Under the pieces are notes generated by a model, which worked only from the letters and a program-made list of their open reading frames with translations, was not told the origin of the DNA and did not search any database. The position numbers were made by a program, and so were the translations under genes. Below are positions 23,571 to 59,720 of a stretch of 64,000 nucleotides of DNA, piece after piece; within the stretch, counting starts at the first letter, position 1, and every line of letters starts with the position of its first letter. The DNA lies in contig NC_135789.1 in the NCBI RefSeq assembly GCF_051106095.1, forward strand, positions 18,337,501 through 18,401,500, in the 5' to 3' direction. The DNA is from Pogona vitticeps (Eukaryota; Chordata; Lepidosauria; Squamata; Agamidae).

Positions 23571-23573
23571 ATA
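23502..23573. repeat. AAAT tetranucleotide microsatellite
   Basis: A pure AAAT array follows 'GGGGCGGGGTATAAATAAAT', the usual tail of a LINE 3' end, so it probably grew from that tail. Confidence 0.9.
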
Positions 23574-23624
23574 TTTTTTATCTTGCATTTTTCTTTTAAA
23601 ATATCCTTATCTTATTAGGGGGCT

Positions 23625-24390
23625 GGAAAAGAAGTCCCTGCCCCTGCCATGGTGCCATCTGGTCTGTTCTTTGGAGAAAATGTCCCAGACATCATAATCA
23701 TTGTCATCATCATCATCATTATTATTGTAAAACACCAGGCACAGTCAATCAAAATGATAAAAACATTGACAGGTATTATATAACAGATACAACTTTTAAC
23801 CAAAAATCTAAGTATTTGTTAAATGTATTCTCTGAGCCTTTCTGTTCCGTATCGGCTCAGGAGCCCGGCTGTTCCTCATATTGCCGTTTCTTATAGCCCC
23901 GAGGGTGTGATTTCTGAGATCTGCAGCTGCTTATAGCACTGTGTGGAATTTCTGGGTGTTGTTCCCAAAACCCCGATGACAACGGGGACCCCTGAAGTGG
24001 ATTTAATCCACGAGAAAGATGTTTCGATAGCCAGGTATCCATCCTTTGATGGTTTTCCTATTTTTTTATTTTCAACTCGGGCATCCCCCGGAATGGCAAC
24101 ATCCATGATCTGGATGTTTCTTCGTTCTGTCACTACTATCGTCTGGTGTGTCTATCAGTTTGGGTCCAGAAATCCCACAAGATCTTGACTTTGTCATTTT
24201 CTGAGACTTTCTCTCCCTGATGTTCCCACGGGTTTTTGGAGGCTGGCAAGTTAAATTTTTTGCCTAATGCCCAGGGCACAAACTTTGCCACTCTCTCATG
24301 TCTAACTTTGTAATCTGTTTGTGCCATCTTTCGACATTCACGGATGAGGTGTGACATTGTTTCATCTTTCATTTTTCAGCGAAGTTAACA
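23625..24390 (-). mobile_element. R4/Dong-like LINE, 3' part with restriction-like endonuclease
   Basis: Minus-strand reading gives MSHLIRECRKMAQTDYKVRH, then VKILWDFWTQTD, VTERRNIQIMDVAIPGDARV and GVPVVIGVLGTTPR. This order (H..C knuckle, YK.RH...VA, then D...DVAIP) is that of the C-terminal restriction-like endonuclease of R2/R4-superfamily LINEs, of which R4/Dong occurs in reptiles. The frame is interrupted, so the copy is dead and 5' truncated. The 3' end has an ATAATAATGATGATG tail. Confidence 0.7.
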
Positions 24391-24519
24391 TTGCTGTTAG
24401 CACTAGTTACTTGGATCTTAGCTTACTAATTTTTTCCCCTCAGTGATGTTTGCTGTTCTGCTATCTCATAATTTCTGGATTGTTCCATAAATTGTTCCTA
24501 TATTGATATGTTTTCTTCC

Positions 24520-24583
<64 letters not shown>

Positions 24584-24641
24584 GTAGTAGTAGTAGTTGT
24601 TGTTCTTGTTCTTGTTCTTGTTCTTGTTCTTGTTCTTGTTG
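24520..24641. repeat. Compound microsatellite AAT, AGT, TTGTTC
   Basis: About 21 AAT units are followed by AGT units and then a TTGTTC hexamer run. The two parts have different unit lengths but join without a gap. Confidence 0.9.
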
Positions 24642-24740
24642 AAGAACATATGATGCAATGTTACAATAATAAAACAATAAATAATAACAATGATGTAACA
24701 GTAAAAACTATTATTATTAATTATAATTAATTATTATATT

Positions 24741-26131
24741 GTTGTTTAGTCATGTCCAACTCTTTGTGACCCCGTGGACCAAAGCACGCCAGGCCCTCCT
24801 GTCTTCCACTGCCTCCCGGAGTTGGGTCTGATTCATGTTGGTAGCTTTGATGACACTGTCCAACCATCTCATCCTGAATTATCAATCATTATATTATTAT
24901 TCTATTATATCCTCTTCATGGATTGCTGCCTTGTCATGGCAAAGGGGGTTGAGTAACTCAGGGAAGCTATGGGCTATGCCGTGCAGGGACACCCAAGACG
25001 GACAGGTCATAGTGGAGAGTTCCAACTAAACGCAATCCACCTGGAGTAGAAATTGGCAATGCCACTCCAGTATCTTTGCCAAGAATGCCCCATGATCAGA
25101 AACAAAAGGCTAAAAGATATGACGCTGGAAGATGGGACCCTCAGGTCGAAAGGTGTCCAACATGCTACTGAGGAAGAGCGGAGGACGAGTACAAGTAGCT
25201 CCAGAGCTAATGACGTGGTTGGGCTACAGCCGAAAGGACGCTCAGCTGTGGACGTGCCTGGAAGTGAAAGAAAGTCCGATGCTGCAAAGAAAAATACTGC
25301 ATAGGAACCTGGAATGTAAGATCTATGAACCTTGGGAAGTTGGATGTGGTCAAACAGGAGATGGCAAGAATAAACATTGACATCCTGGGCGTCAGTGAAC
25401 TAAAATGGACAGGAATGGGCGAATTCAATTCAGATGATTATCATATCTACTATTGTGGGCAAGAATCCCGTAGAAGGAATGGAGTAGCCCCCATAGTCAA
25501 CAAAAGAGTGGGAAAAGCTGTAATGGGATATAATCTCAAAAATGATAGAATGATGTCAATATGAATCCAAGGCAGACCTTTCAACATCACAGTAATCCAA
25601 GTTTATGCACCAACCACCAATGCTGAGGAAACTGAAATTGAACAATTTTATGAAGATTTACAACACCTTCTAGAACTGACACCAAAGAAAGATGTTCTTC
25701 TCATTCTAGGGGATTGGAATGCTAAAGTAGGGAGTCAAGAGATAAAAGAATAACAGGGAAGTTTGGCCTTGGAGTTCAAAATGAAGCAGGGCAAAGGCTA
25801 ATAGAGTTTTGTCAAGAGAACAAGCTGGTCATCACAAACACCCTTTTCCAACAACACAAGAGGCGACTTGTATACATGGAAATCACCAGATGGGCAATAC
25901 CGAAATCAGATTGATTATATTCTCTGCAGCCAAAGATGGAGAAGCTCTATACAGTCAGCAAAAACAAGACCTGGAGCTGATTGTGGCTCTGGTCATCAGC
26001 TTCTCATAGCAAAATTCAAGCTTAAACTGTAGAGAGTAGGAAAAACCACTGGGCAAGTCAGGTATAATCTAAACCAAATTCCTTATGAATACACAGTGGA
26101 AGTGAAGAACAGATTTAAGGAATTAGAACAT
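24741..26131. mobile_element. BovB copy with inverted 5' part, dead
   Basis: 24741-24875 is the extreme 3' end of BovB in minus orientation. From about 24914 to 26131 the 5' end and the endonuclease region run in plus orientation (GTWNVRS-region, [11 protein letters not shown], then NAKVG), stopping near the equivalent of residue 346 of the intact copy. Between them lie about 38 AT-rich bases. The ORF is broken, for example by a stop at about 25562-25564 and a frameshift near 25745. The layout resembles the 5' inversions that twin priming produces, with a large internal deletion; two separate insertions are the alternative. Confidence 0.8.
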
Positions 26132-26631
26132 TTTTTTAACCAATAGAGGGTGCAAGGGAGCTTTTGTCTTCTTCACTTTTTTCAATCTTTGTAAGAAAAC
26201 TTTTTTTGAGACCCGAGCTTTTCAGAATGGGTTTGACATCCAAGCTCAAGGGATGGACAGGAGTTGGATGTATCCCATAGGAATGCTTTCTCTCTCTGGA
26301 GAAATCTCTCTCTGGCATGCAAAATGGCCTCAAACTATGCAAATCCCTGAGCCCATAAAACTCAGCTCGACCCACTTGTTCTCTCCAGTGTTTCCCATTT
26401 TAAAACTGCTTGGGATCACATGTGTTCCACCCAGAACAAGGCGGAATGCATCCCACCGCTGCCACCATGTGCCAACAGCGGCACTCAAAGGGCAGGACTC
26501 AGGCCCTTCTGGAACTGTTGGTAGATTTCTGTGGTTTAGTTACAAGGTTTTACCTTGTTAACAGAGGTTTGTAATGGGATTATCTCAGGAAAAGGAAATC
26601 TGGAGCCAGGATATGTCTTTAAAGGGAATCT

Positions 26632-26955
26632 GTTGTTGTTATGTGCTATCATGTTGCCTCCGACTTATGGCAACCCTATGAATGAGTTATCTCTAAAATG
26701 TCCTGTTCTCAACTACCCTGCTCAGCTCTTGTAAACTCAAGCTTGTGGCTTCTTTTAGGGAATCAATCCATCTCATGTATGCTCTTCCTCTTTTCCTGCT
26801 GCCTTCCACCTTTCCCAGCATGATATTTTTCCAGGGACTCCTGCCTTCTCATGAGGTGCCCAAAGCAAGACAGCCTCAGCTTCAATATTTGAACTCCAGA
26901 GATAGTTCAGGCTTGATCTGATGCAGGACCTACTTGTTCCTCTTTCTGGAAGTCA
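26632..26955 (-). repeat. RTE-like LINE 3'-end fragment
   Basis: This is the longest plus-strand text of the family after the 48740 copy: 'GCTATCATGTTGCCTCCGAC', 'CCTGCTCAGCTCTTGTAAAC', 'GCCTTCTCATGAGGTGCCCA' and 'GGACCTACTTGTTCCTCTTT'. Minus-strand translation corresponds to the C-terminal part of a non-LTR reverse transcriptase. Confidence 0.65.
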
Positions 26956-28152
26956 AGGGTGTAGGGCAAGGGAATGGTGCACAGTTAATTTATTGCACAT
27001 CAAACATAAGAGTAATACATATTCTAGAAATATTAACAGGACCTGGAATTTGAGTTTCTCAGATGTTCTTTTTCATAACAAGGAAGAGAACAAATTTCTC
27101 ATCCTTCTGCCAGCATTACGAGGTTCAGAAATGAATGGGGAGGATACTGACAGGGTGGTGACAACAGGTTCTTTGCAGGCTTCCAAGGGTCAGTAAATAT
27201 TGTTGGCACCACAGACAATTCTCATCCACCCACCAGAAGGAACAGAACAACACAATCTCCATGGGATGCAAAATACGGCTTTTATACACAGAACTGTCCA
27301 GTTGCAACTGGAAACCATGCAAATTTCTAGAAGTCTTTTTTTTAAAATCAGTGTTTAAGTAAGCCTTATAGAGTGATCTCTTTTCCTCACCTCTGACTGG
27401 TAAACCTACAGCTGAAAGGGAAGCTTAGCTCAAATACCACATATTTAAAAAAAAAAAAACAGTATTGTAATGGATACTCAACAAGGAGCAGGTTTCATCA
27501 CCCAGTTAACTCATGACATCCAAGAGGCTGTCTCACAAAATGACGACAAAAGATAGAGGTGGTAGGTTTTCCCCAACCAGATCTACCTCTTCCAACACCT
27601 TTTAAGAAACTTTGGCTCCTTGTCATGATGGGGTTGGCATTGCTCGAGTTATTTGCAGAAATTTGCTGGCATAGTCCAAAAGCCGTGCATGCTAGACCAA
27701 AGCGAAGCCTTTTGCAAGATCTTAGATCTGAGCTGTTATTCAGCAGCTTGGGTTGAATAAGGTGCTTTTAATGGCTTTTAGTCCAACTGGGTCTGAATTT
27801 ATCTGAGAGGCAGCCCTGCAGGCCATTGTCAATTCATCTTGCGGCAGTGAGTTCCACAGTTTATCCACGCCCTGCGCAAAGGAGCTCTTCGTTCAGTCTG
27901 CTCTGAGGTTTCAAGTTCTGCAGATGACTCCACAGACTCCTCGTGTTACAAGAAAGGGAAAAGAACCTCCCACTATCTACAAATGTTATCTTGAAACCAA
28001 TTCTCTGCTAGTTTACTTGTGAAATTTTGGAGGGCCTTCCTTCAGCTCCCTGTGGATTTCAGATAAGTGGGCAGAACTTAATGGTCAGAAAAATGTCAGC
28101 TACCTTCAGACTTGCCAAGATCTAAGGTCTTGCAAGAATGCTGTGATATATA

Positions 28153-28564
28153 CAGTGGTGCCCCGCATAGCGAGCGCACTGTTTAACGACGAATCCACAT
28201 AGCAAGGGGTTTGGGGCCATCGCTGGAGTGATCGCCTAGCGATGGCCCCTATGGGGAAAAATCTCTTTGCAACGATTGCGGGGACACGATCGCCGCAAAG
28301 CCCCCATTTTTTCCCAGCTGATCGGCGGTTCCAAAATGGCCGCCAAAAAACAAAATGGCGACCACTGTTTTGCCTCGCTTACGAGGCACCCAAAATGGCT
28401 GCCGCAATGGAGATTTTTCGCTTAAAGGTAAGTTTTAAGCCCATAGGAACGTATTAAACCTGTTTCAATATGTTCCTATGGGCTTTTCATTTCCGGATAG
28501 CAATGAAATCACTTAGCGAGGGTTTTTCCGGAACGGATTAACCTCGCTAAGTGAGGCACCACTG
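28153..28564. mobile_element. Tigger-like non-autonomous DNA transposon abutting the receptor stop codon
   Basis: Terminal inverted repeats CAGTGGTGCCCCGCATAGCG and CGCTAAGTGAGGCACCACTG flank the element, with TA duplications at 28151-28152 and 28565-28566. It lacks a transposase and is 412 bp. The ends match the 756 bp element at 35667-36422. On the minus strand its first base follows the receptor's TAA by only the TA duplication, so it forms the start of the 3' UTR. Confidence 0.9.
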
Positions 28565-28566
28565 TA

Positions 28567-52114
<23,548 letters not shown>

Positions 52115-54394
52115 GTGTCTCGACAGCTTTAACACACATACAAATACACAAAATGGAGAGATTGGGTTGTGGTGTGTGTGTGTTTGTTTTTTAAGGCAGT
52201 TATGTGAATGTCTGAGTTCCTCCTTTTCCCCTTTGTGTGTGTGTGTGCGTATGAGACCGGGGGGGGGAGAGAGAGAGACTCCAATTTTTGTGAGCCTTCT
52301 GAATCCATTCCAGGTTTTACTTTTCACTCTGCAGCTCTCCATGTGGCTGAATCCTCTCCCAAACTAGATTCTGTCTCATCTATTTTAGTGTGGACTAGAA
52401 CCCGGAGCGGATGCACCGGACCTCTGTAATGGGAGTCCTCAGCCACCATGGGTGGGGAGAGCGCTTAACTTTGTCTTTGCCTGTTCCTTCTGTCTTCCAA
52501 AACCTCCCGCCTTGCTCTAGCTTTTTCTGGCCTGGTTTTAATTCAAAATTTGGGGGTCTTAAAAACGCACAGGCATCGTCACCATCTTCCACTGATGACA
52601 GCTCCCAGTATGTGGTGAGAAAAGAAAGAGGGCAGATTTAGGATCAACGTTAGGAGAAGAAACACCAGAATTATAAGATCTGTTTGAGAGCTGAGAACTT
52701 TGCCAAGGGCTTTTTCACTACAAGCTGGGTAGCCAATTCTCTAGCTGCAAGGTTCGTACACTGGGCAAGCGGGTCAGTCCGGATGACCTCAAGGTCCCTT
52801 CCTAGATCTACCATTGATTTTTGCATATGACAATGAAGAGTGTGTCCAGAGCAGAATTGAAACACAGAATTTCCCTATGACTTCCTCTCTCATACACACA
52901 CCTGTACCGCCCATGTACCTGTCATACGCTCACAGGCACACACATATACTTATTTTTGCCTTGATCCTATTTTTCAGCAATGACGACCACCTGGAAAAGA
53001 GACGGCAACTTCTCTCGAGTTGTCTCCCCAATATACAAAGGCTCCATCTTTTGCCTGCATCCTCTTCACCCAACTTCTCCCCACGGGGGCGAACGGGTTT
53101 CAAAGGTTCTTCCATGACCTGTGAAAAACCTGCACCACCTGTTGGACCCCCCACCCGAGAAGCCAGTGAGGAATGACAGCTTCTTTGCCTCCCCGTCAGG
53201 GTCTGTTTTGAAAAGTCAACAGTGTGGCTCCCTTTACTTTCTCTGCTCAGCTACCGCTGGAAAGGGGGAAACTTACCTCTCAGCCAGCCTTCCGCAGGTT
53301 CATTCAGCAGATCAGCTCCCGGCAAGGCACGCCAGCCCTTAATTTCTAGAGAAAAAGAGCTTGGAAAAAGTTCCCTTTTAATTGCTGACAGGTGGAAACT
53401 CACTCTGGAGATTTTCAGGGGTGAGAAAAATTGAACTCGGCACCTGGTTGGCATCCATGGCCAGTAGGGAAAAAAAGAGAGGAAAACCCAGGTATCAGGG
53501 CCAAATCCTGGCACATGCAGAGCCTCGGCTGGGTAAAAAAGCAATGGTTTTGCTCCAGTTTTATGGATGAGCCACAATCAGACCTCACCTACCTTCCCCT
53601 CTAGAAGCATCTCAGGATGCTGAAAACAGGTGAACAGCAAAAGGTAAGCCTCCGATGCTCCATGCTGGAGGGGTGTGGCCTGTGCCTTCCTGGCCAATCA
53701 GAAAAAAGGAGGAGGAGCTTCAGGGCATTTAAAGAGGAGCGGGTCACCACCCATCCAAAGTGGGTGGTGTGGAAGCCCTTGAGTGTTCTTCTGAATTAGG
53801 AATGGGTGTTGGCACCTGTCTTGTTTTCCAAACTGACCGATCAGCCTGAACACGGTTTCTCTCTCCCTGCAATCCCCCACCCCAAGGATTGGCCTTTCTC
53901 TCCATTTTGCGACAAGAGGCGTTTCCCTGCTGGCAAGGAGAGAAAGGCATCAATCCAAAGAAATGGCGCACATCTGCACAAAGGCAAGGGATGATCGCTG
54001 TTGGAAATAACTCCCCCAAAGGCATGTACTTGCAAAAAAAGAGAGAAAAGTTTAAGAAAAGAAAAGAAAAGAAAGCATATATCAGGTGAAATTGGATGCA
54101 GAAAGCATGTCTCAGCAACAGAAGACAACACGCATAAATGAGGGCACAGGCTTTGAATTAAAAAATTAACAAGGTGGTATTCAAATTAAATCTTGGAACG
54201 CCGGGAGGGAAATGAGGAACTGGCATTGGCCATCCTCCCTCATCGCTCTCAGATCCCAGGGATTGAAGGAAGGCAAGATTGTCCCGGCATCCTTTTTTGT
54301 GAATTTGCAGCTTACCTTTCAGCCTCGGTGTTTCGTACCTGAAAGTAAATATGGAAGCAGGTAGACCGGTTGGACGCATCAAATAAGCTCCATC

Positions 54395-55215
54395 GTTTTA
54401 GCAAGGCCTGCCAAGACTTTGGACTAGCAATCAGCCTGAAGAAAACACAATCTCTGACACTCTCTCCCTAGATGTCGAGCTGGATAAACGCATTGGGAAA
54501 GCAGCTACCATGTTCTCTAGACTCACAAAGAGGGTATGGCTCAATAAGAAGCTGATGACATAGACCAAGATCCAGGTCTACAGAGCTTGTGTCCTGAGCA
54601 CACTCCTATACTGCAGCGAGTCCTGGACCCTTTGTGCACGGCAGGAGAGGAAGCTGAACACCTTCCATATGCGTGGTCTCCGACACATTTTTGGCATCAC
54701 CTGGCAGGACAAAGTTCCAAATAGAGTAGTCCTAGAATGAGCTGGAATTTTTAGAATGTATACATTACTGAAACAGTGATGTCTACATTGGCTTGGGCAT
54801 GTTGTGAGAATGGCTGATGCTCGGATTCGAAAAGATCTCCTGTATGGAGAATTAGTGCAGGGAAATCGCCCCAGAGGGAGACCACAGCTGCGATACAAGG
54901 ACATCTGCAAGCAGAATCTGAAGGCCTTAGGAATGGACCTCAACAGATGGGAAACCCTGATATCTGAGCATTCAGCCTGAAGGCAGGCAGTGCATCATGA
55001 CCTCTCCCAATTTGAAGAGACTCTTGTCCAGCAGGCCAAGGCAAACCCGAAAGCAGCAAAACCAGGGAGCTGGGCAGGGGACAGATTGTATTTGTCTTCA
55101 GTGTGGAAGGGATGGTCACTCTCGAATTGGCCTCCTCAGCCACACTAGACACTGTTCCAAGTCCTCCATACAGAGCATGTTACAATTGTCTCTCAAGATT
55201 GAAGGATGTCTAAAC
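54395..55215 (+). mobile_element. LINE 3' part with C-terminal zinc-finger-like motif
   Basis: Plus-strand reading gives LGHVVRMADARIRKDLLYGE, then QGNRPRGRPQLRYKDICKQN and ALGMDLNRWETL, followed after a frame change by CLQCGRDGHSRIGLLSHTRH. GRPQLRYKD.CK and C-x2-C...SRIGL.SH.R.C are known from non-LTR retrotransposon C-termini. Several stops and shifts show it is dead. It ends in an AACAACAAC tail. Confidence 0.75.
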
Positions 55216-56787
55216 AACAACAACAACAAAAAGCTCCAGTGTACTGTAGATGTATTATTTCTTATGCAAGTGAATCTGGCGTAGGGCGCGTTGGCTAGCT
55301 TTTGCTATCTAGGGTGGCAACCTCAATGCGTGGCAAAACATTAATAAACTCTGGACATGCTCAGAGGTGCTCAGCCTTTACCCTGTCACAGTTTCACATC
55401 TGTTTCTTTCAAGGCATCCATGTAGCCAAAGAGGCATGAAGCCAAGCCATGCTAAAGGAGTGGGGCTGAAGGTGGAGCTCACAGGAAGGGGTGGGGCTAA
55501 AGGCAGACAGACGGAGCTCAGTTTAACCCTTTCTCAAGGGTTCCCAACCTTGAGTTGCCAGATGTTCTTGGACTCAAACTCCCAGAAGTCTTCACCATGA
55601 GCCAGGATTTCTGGGAGTTGCAGTCCAAGGACATCTGGGGAGCCAAGTTTGAGAACCACTGGTCTAAACGCAATGGAAGACATCTTTGTCTTTGTTTTTC
55701 CTGTTCATCATTGAACCTGCACGTTTTTGTCAAGGGGAGAGCTTTTCAAGATCACGAGTGGGTTTTTCCTCCTCCAGGAAGGGAGGGACAAAGGACACAG
55801 TTTGGCTCTTCAGATGTGGGTGGGCTGCAGGTCCTAGCGTCCCTGGCTAGAGCTGATGGGTGTTGCAATCCCTCCAGGTCTGGAAAGCCACTCTTCGGCC
55901 GAGTTTGACTGGAGGGCTTCTCCTTCTCGGGGAAAAAAAAAAGCTGCACAAACGTACAAGGAACCCCAAGAACAAGTCTGAAATCAGCACTTCAGAAAAT
56001 GCCTTGGAACTCAAAACCCTTCATGGATCAGCGCCTGGAGAAGTTTGGTTGACATCTTCCATCATGTTCATCCATGTAGGCTGGCAGAGTTTGTCAGCTG
56101 GAGTCCGAAAAACTGGCTTCCCCAGGCTGAGCCTGGAGTTGGAAAAACATGGGCCGAGGTTTAAAAGTTGGATAGCCATTGGGGAGAAAGAGAACAGAGT
56201 TCTTCCTGTTCTTGCCGACAACAGCAATTAAAATATACAAAATATGAACTGTACACCCTAGAAGATTTTCCCAAGAGTTAGAGGCAAGGCAGGGTGCCAA
56301 AGGACTCTCTGCTTAGCAGTGGTTAGGAGGATGCGAGGTTCAATAATCAGGAGATAATCATATGTAAATGTGCACACATGGATTTGCATCTGTATAATGC
56401 CATTGATTCTTCTGCACCTGAACATGGTAGCAAACGAGAGCCAAAAACGTGTAGAATCAATTTATTTTTTCTCCCTGGAAAGTTCTGGAGATTCTTCTTC
56501 AATATCCCTGCCCAGAAAAAAGCCATTGTGCAGATTTTTCTCCAAATATTTTCCGCTATTTGTGCTGCTGTTTTAATCATATTCTATCACTCATCACACA
56601 TAAGGAAGGAGTGGCACTTATTGGCTGAAATCCAGTCATAAAATCATAGTAGTGGGCCCAGTGAAGTAGTAGGGATTCAATGAACCCCTCTGTAAGTTCC
56701 ACTGATTCAATGGGACTACTCTATTTTATTTCTTTGGACTTCTAAACTGTCTGTCTGATCAATGGTCACTCTGTGATCTTATTGCAA

Positions 56788-57024
56788 CAAGCCCTCCTTA
56801 TCTGCGGGATCAGTATGCACAGATTCACTTATCCACGGTCTGAAAAATATTTGAAATATTAAAAGAAAAAATCCTAGAAATATACAGTGGACGTAGATTT
56901 CAAAAGGTGAAGTTACCAGAACTGGACACTAGAGGGAGTTATGTATAGCGTTCACTATAAGTGTTTTTTTTCAGAATCCAAGGGGGAGGATAGATTTGGA
57001 ACTGATCCCCCGAGGATATACTGT
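56788..57024. mobile_element. Tigger-like non-autonomous DNA transposon
   Basis: This is one of the better copies: CCTCCTTATCTGCGGGATCA, then CACTTATCCACGGTCTGAAA, ACTGGACACTAGAGGGAGTT and the right end GAGGATATACTGTA. Confidence 0.7.
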
Positions 57025-58597
57025 ACTGGATTCCAGCCATCGATTTAATACAGAGTCAGGAATTAGAGGCTGGAATCCTGTTGCGCAGTTACGCAAACAG
57101 CCCTCGGAAAGTTAATAAATCCTGGGAGAGTTCTTAGCTTGCACCAATTCCCGTCTAAAAATCACATTGTTTGCGTAAACAGCAGAACAGAATTTCAGCC
57201 AGGGAATCAGAGGAAGGCAGAAATCCGACCCCATGAAACCAAGGCACTGGCACAGATATTAAGTGCATCCTAGGACCTTGCCTCTCTGAGTTATTGTGTT
57301 TCCAAAATGCATTAATTTTAGTTAATTAACCTCTGTAGTTCCCTCCCAAGCGGCTACATGCCCAACTTTCCCAGTTGAGACTCAACTAGAAACAAGCTGG
57401 GGAGATGTGGCCTCTGGGCGACACCATGTGGCACTCTTGCCCCCAAGGCCCGCCAGCTTTTCAAACAGTGCAACAGCACCCAGAGAGGAAGTTAGAAAGA
57501 GTGTTGTTGCTGGATTAATAGGAGCATCTGGAGAGCTATGCGCTGGGAAGACTGGGGTGGAGGAAAAGGAATAGAGGATAAAAGAGGAAATGGACTGAGG
57601 GCAACGTCTTGGGCATGATAATTCAACACATCGCTAATATTCCCGTCAACAGATACACACACACACACACACACACACCCCCAAACAGAACAGTCCATGC
57701 TCTCATTTGGTTGTGGGGGGGTTCCCCCCTCCCACACAGGTTTTTAATTAATTAAATAAATAAATGAACGGTATTCAAGGCAGTAATCACATCACAGTGG
57801 AGACCTTCCCTGCTTCAACAACATTGAAGGGGGGGCATTAGGAGGAGAGAGGCAGCCTGCTTGTACGAATTCGCACTTCGTAACAGAATCCCTTCCCCTC
57901 CATCAAGGCAAATGAAAGATGCCCGTTTCAGGGGGAATCCTGCCCTCACTTAATATTGCATTCCTCCCCGCCCCCTTCTTTCAAAATACCACATCCCCAC
58001 AATCTGAAAACAAACGTGGAGGAAAATAGAGATATATAGATATATATATAAATAAGCCATATTAAAATATGAAAAGGAGAGAGGAAATGAATCAGGCTTG
58101 TTTGAAAGGAAACAGGTGACAAGAATTGGTGGGAGAGCCAATGATCCAAATTGAACTTGACTTTCGGAGTGTAAAAAAAAAAAACCCTCACTCTTTCCAT
58201 GAATCCTTTTTTTAAAATGATTTTTCTAAAGAACAGATGGGTGTGCGTTAAGTGGGCTGGATTCTGCTTCCCTTTTGCAGGGGTGACGAGGTGGGAGAAC
58301 ATATCCGGGGTGTACAGCAGTGTAAATGCAAAAGGTGGTTTGGCTGCAATAGAATGAGCGCATTTAATTTCAACGTAAGAAACTCAGGAAACACTCTCCC
58401 CCCCAGTGAAGTTTCCACTTCCTGCCAAGAGGGGGAGAGCAAGAGTAGTACTTCTGCCATCTAGTGGAAGAACACAGGAATACAGCAGAAGGCAAAGATT
58501 CATGTCTAAAATTCAATTTTGGAGCTTCCGGCACAGAGTTTAAGCGGCATCTGTTTCTAGTGACTTGAGAGTGTAGGCTAGCTTTTTTTATCCCATA

Positions 58598-58932
58598 TAC
58601 CGTATTTTTCCGTGTATAAAATGACACTTTTTCCTTAAATAATTTGAGAATAAATTAAGGATCATTTATACATGGAAGGCAGCTGTTTACCACTGCCTTT
58701 AGCGAAGGCACAAGGCTTAGCAAAAAGGAAGGGAAGCAGTTTCTCTCTTCCTTTTTGCTGAGCTCCATGCCTTCTCAAAAGGCAAAGAAAGGCAGCAGTC
58801 ACTTTGACAGCCGCTTTCCTTGCCTTTTGCCAAGGCACGGGGCTTAGCAAAAAGGGAGTCCTTTGATCCCTGCTTTTTCTAATTTGGTGTTGGAAAAGGG
58901 TGGGGTCATCTTATAAATGGATAAATACGGTA
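58598..58932. mobile_element. Mariner-like MITE
   Basis: The ends TACCGTATTTTTCCGTGTAT and, inverted, ATAAATGGATAAATACGGTA form terminal inverted repeats with TA at the outer edge. The interior has the repeated AAGGCACAAGGCTTAGCAAA and AAGGCACGGGGCTTAGCAAA and no coding sequence. Confidence 0.75.
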
Positions 58933-59309
58933 CGTTACAACTTCCACAGATATTCTCTGTGATTACCCTGGGGTAGAATCATGTCTGGGCACTCTGCCGT
59001 AATCACAACGTCCAAAGATTCTCAGGCCGCTGAAACACTGGCCACTTAAAACCCTTGTGCTAGAAGCTCCAAAACGGAACAAAATTGGCCTTCAGCTGCA
59101 TTCCCACGTTCTCCCACTAGATGGCAGAATTACTACTCTTGGTCTCCCTCTCTTGGCAGGAAGTGGAAACTGCAGTGGGGAAGTTATAACTGAGTTCTCG
59201 CCCCCTGCTGGCATTGAGAGTGGGAGACCCTTCCCAGTGTGATCAGGCACGCATCTCTGAAATGGTGGGATCGTACCTTGACTTGAGACAGGAATGCAGA
59301 TAATCTAAA

Positions 59310-59720
59310 AAAGAAGGAAGGAAGGAAGGAAGGAAGGAAGGAAGGAAGGAAGGAAGGAAGGAAGGAAGGAAGGAAGGAAGGAAGGAAGGAAGGACAGGGG
59401 AAAACAAGGAAGGGAGGAAGGAAGGAAGGAAGGAAGGAAGGAAGGAAGGAAGGAAGGAAGGACAGGGGAAAACAAGGAAGGGAGGAAGGGTGGGAAGAAG
59501 AACAGGGGAAAACAAGGAAGGGAGGAAGGGTGGGAAGAAGAACAGGGGAAAACAAGGAAGGGAGGGAGCAGCTGATGATGAATGGATGGATGAAAGGGAG
59601 GAGGGAAGGAAGGAGCTGATGATGGATGGATGGATCAAATGAAGGAGGGAAGGAAGGAGCTGATGATGGATGGATGAAAGGGTGGAAGGAAGGAAGGAAG
59701 GCGCTAATAATGAAAGAAAT
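59310..59720. repeat. Compound GGAA array with minisatellite core
   Basis: Pure GGAA/AAGG blocks alternate with a roughly 37-base unit (GACAGGGGAAAACAAGGAAG / GAACAGGGGAAAACAAGGAA variants) and then with units starting GGAGCTGATGATGGATGGAT. The last type of spacer is shared with the array at 14395. Confidence 0.9.

Larger units (their letters stand above)
20766..28152. other. Intergenic region between PLPP2 start and receptor end
   Basis: No host gene was recognised. The stretch contains the CpG-rich block, an RTE-like LINE fragment (about 22430-22600), an AAAT microsatellite, an R4/Dong-like LINE piece, an AAT/AGT/TTGTTC compound microsatellite, a rearranged BovB, another RTE-like fragment (26632-26955) and LINE-like remnants near 27750-28010. 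The remainder shows nothing I can name. Confidence 0.6.
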
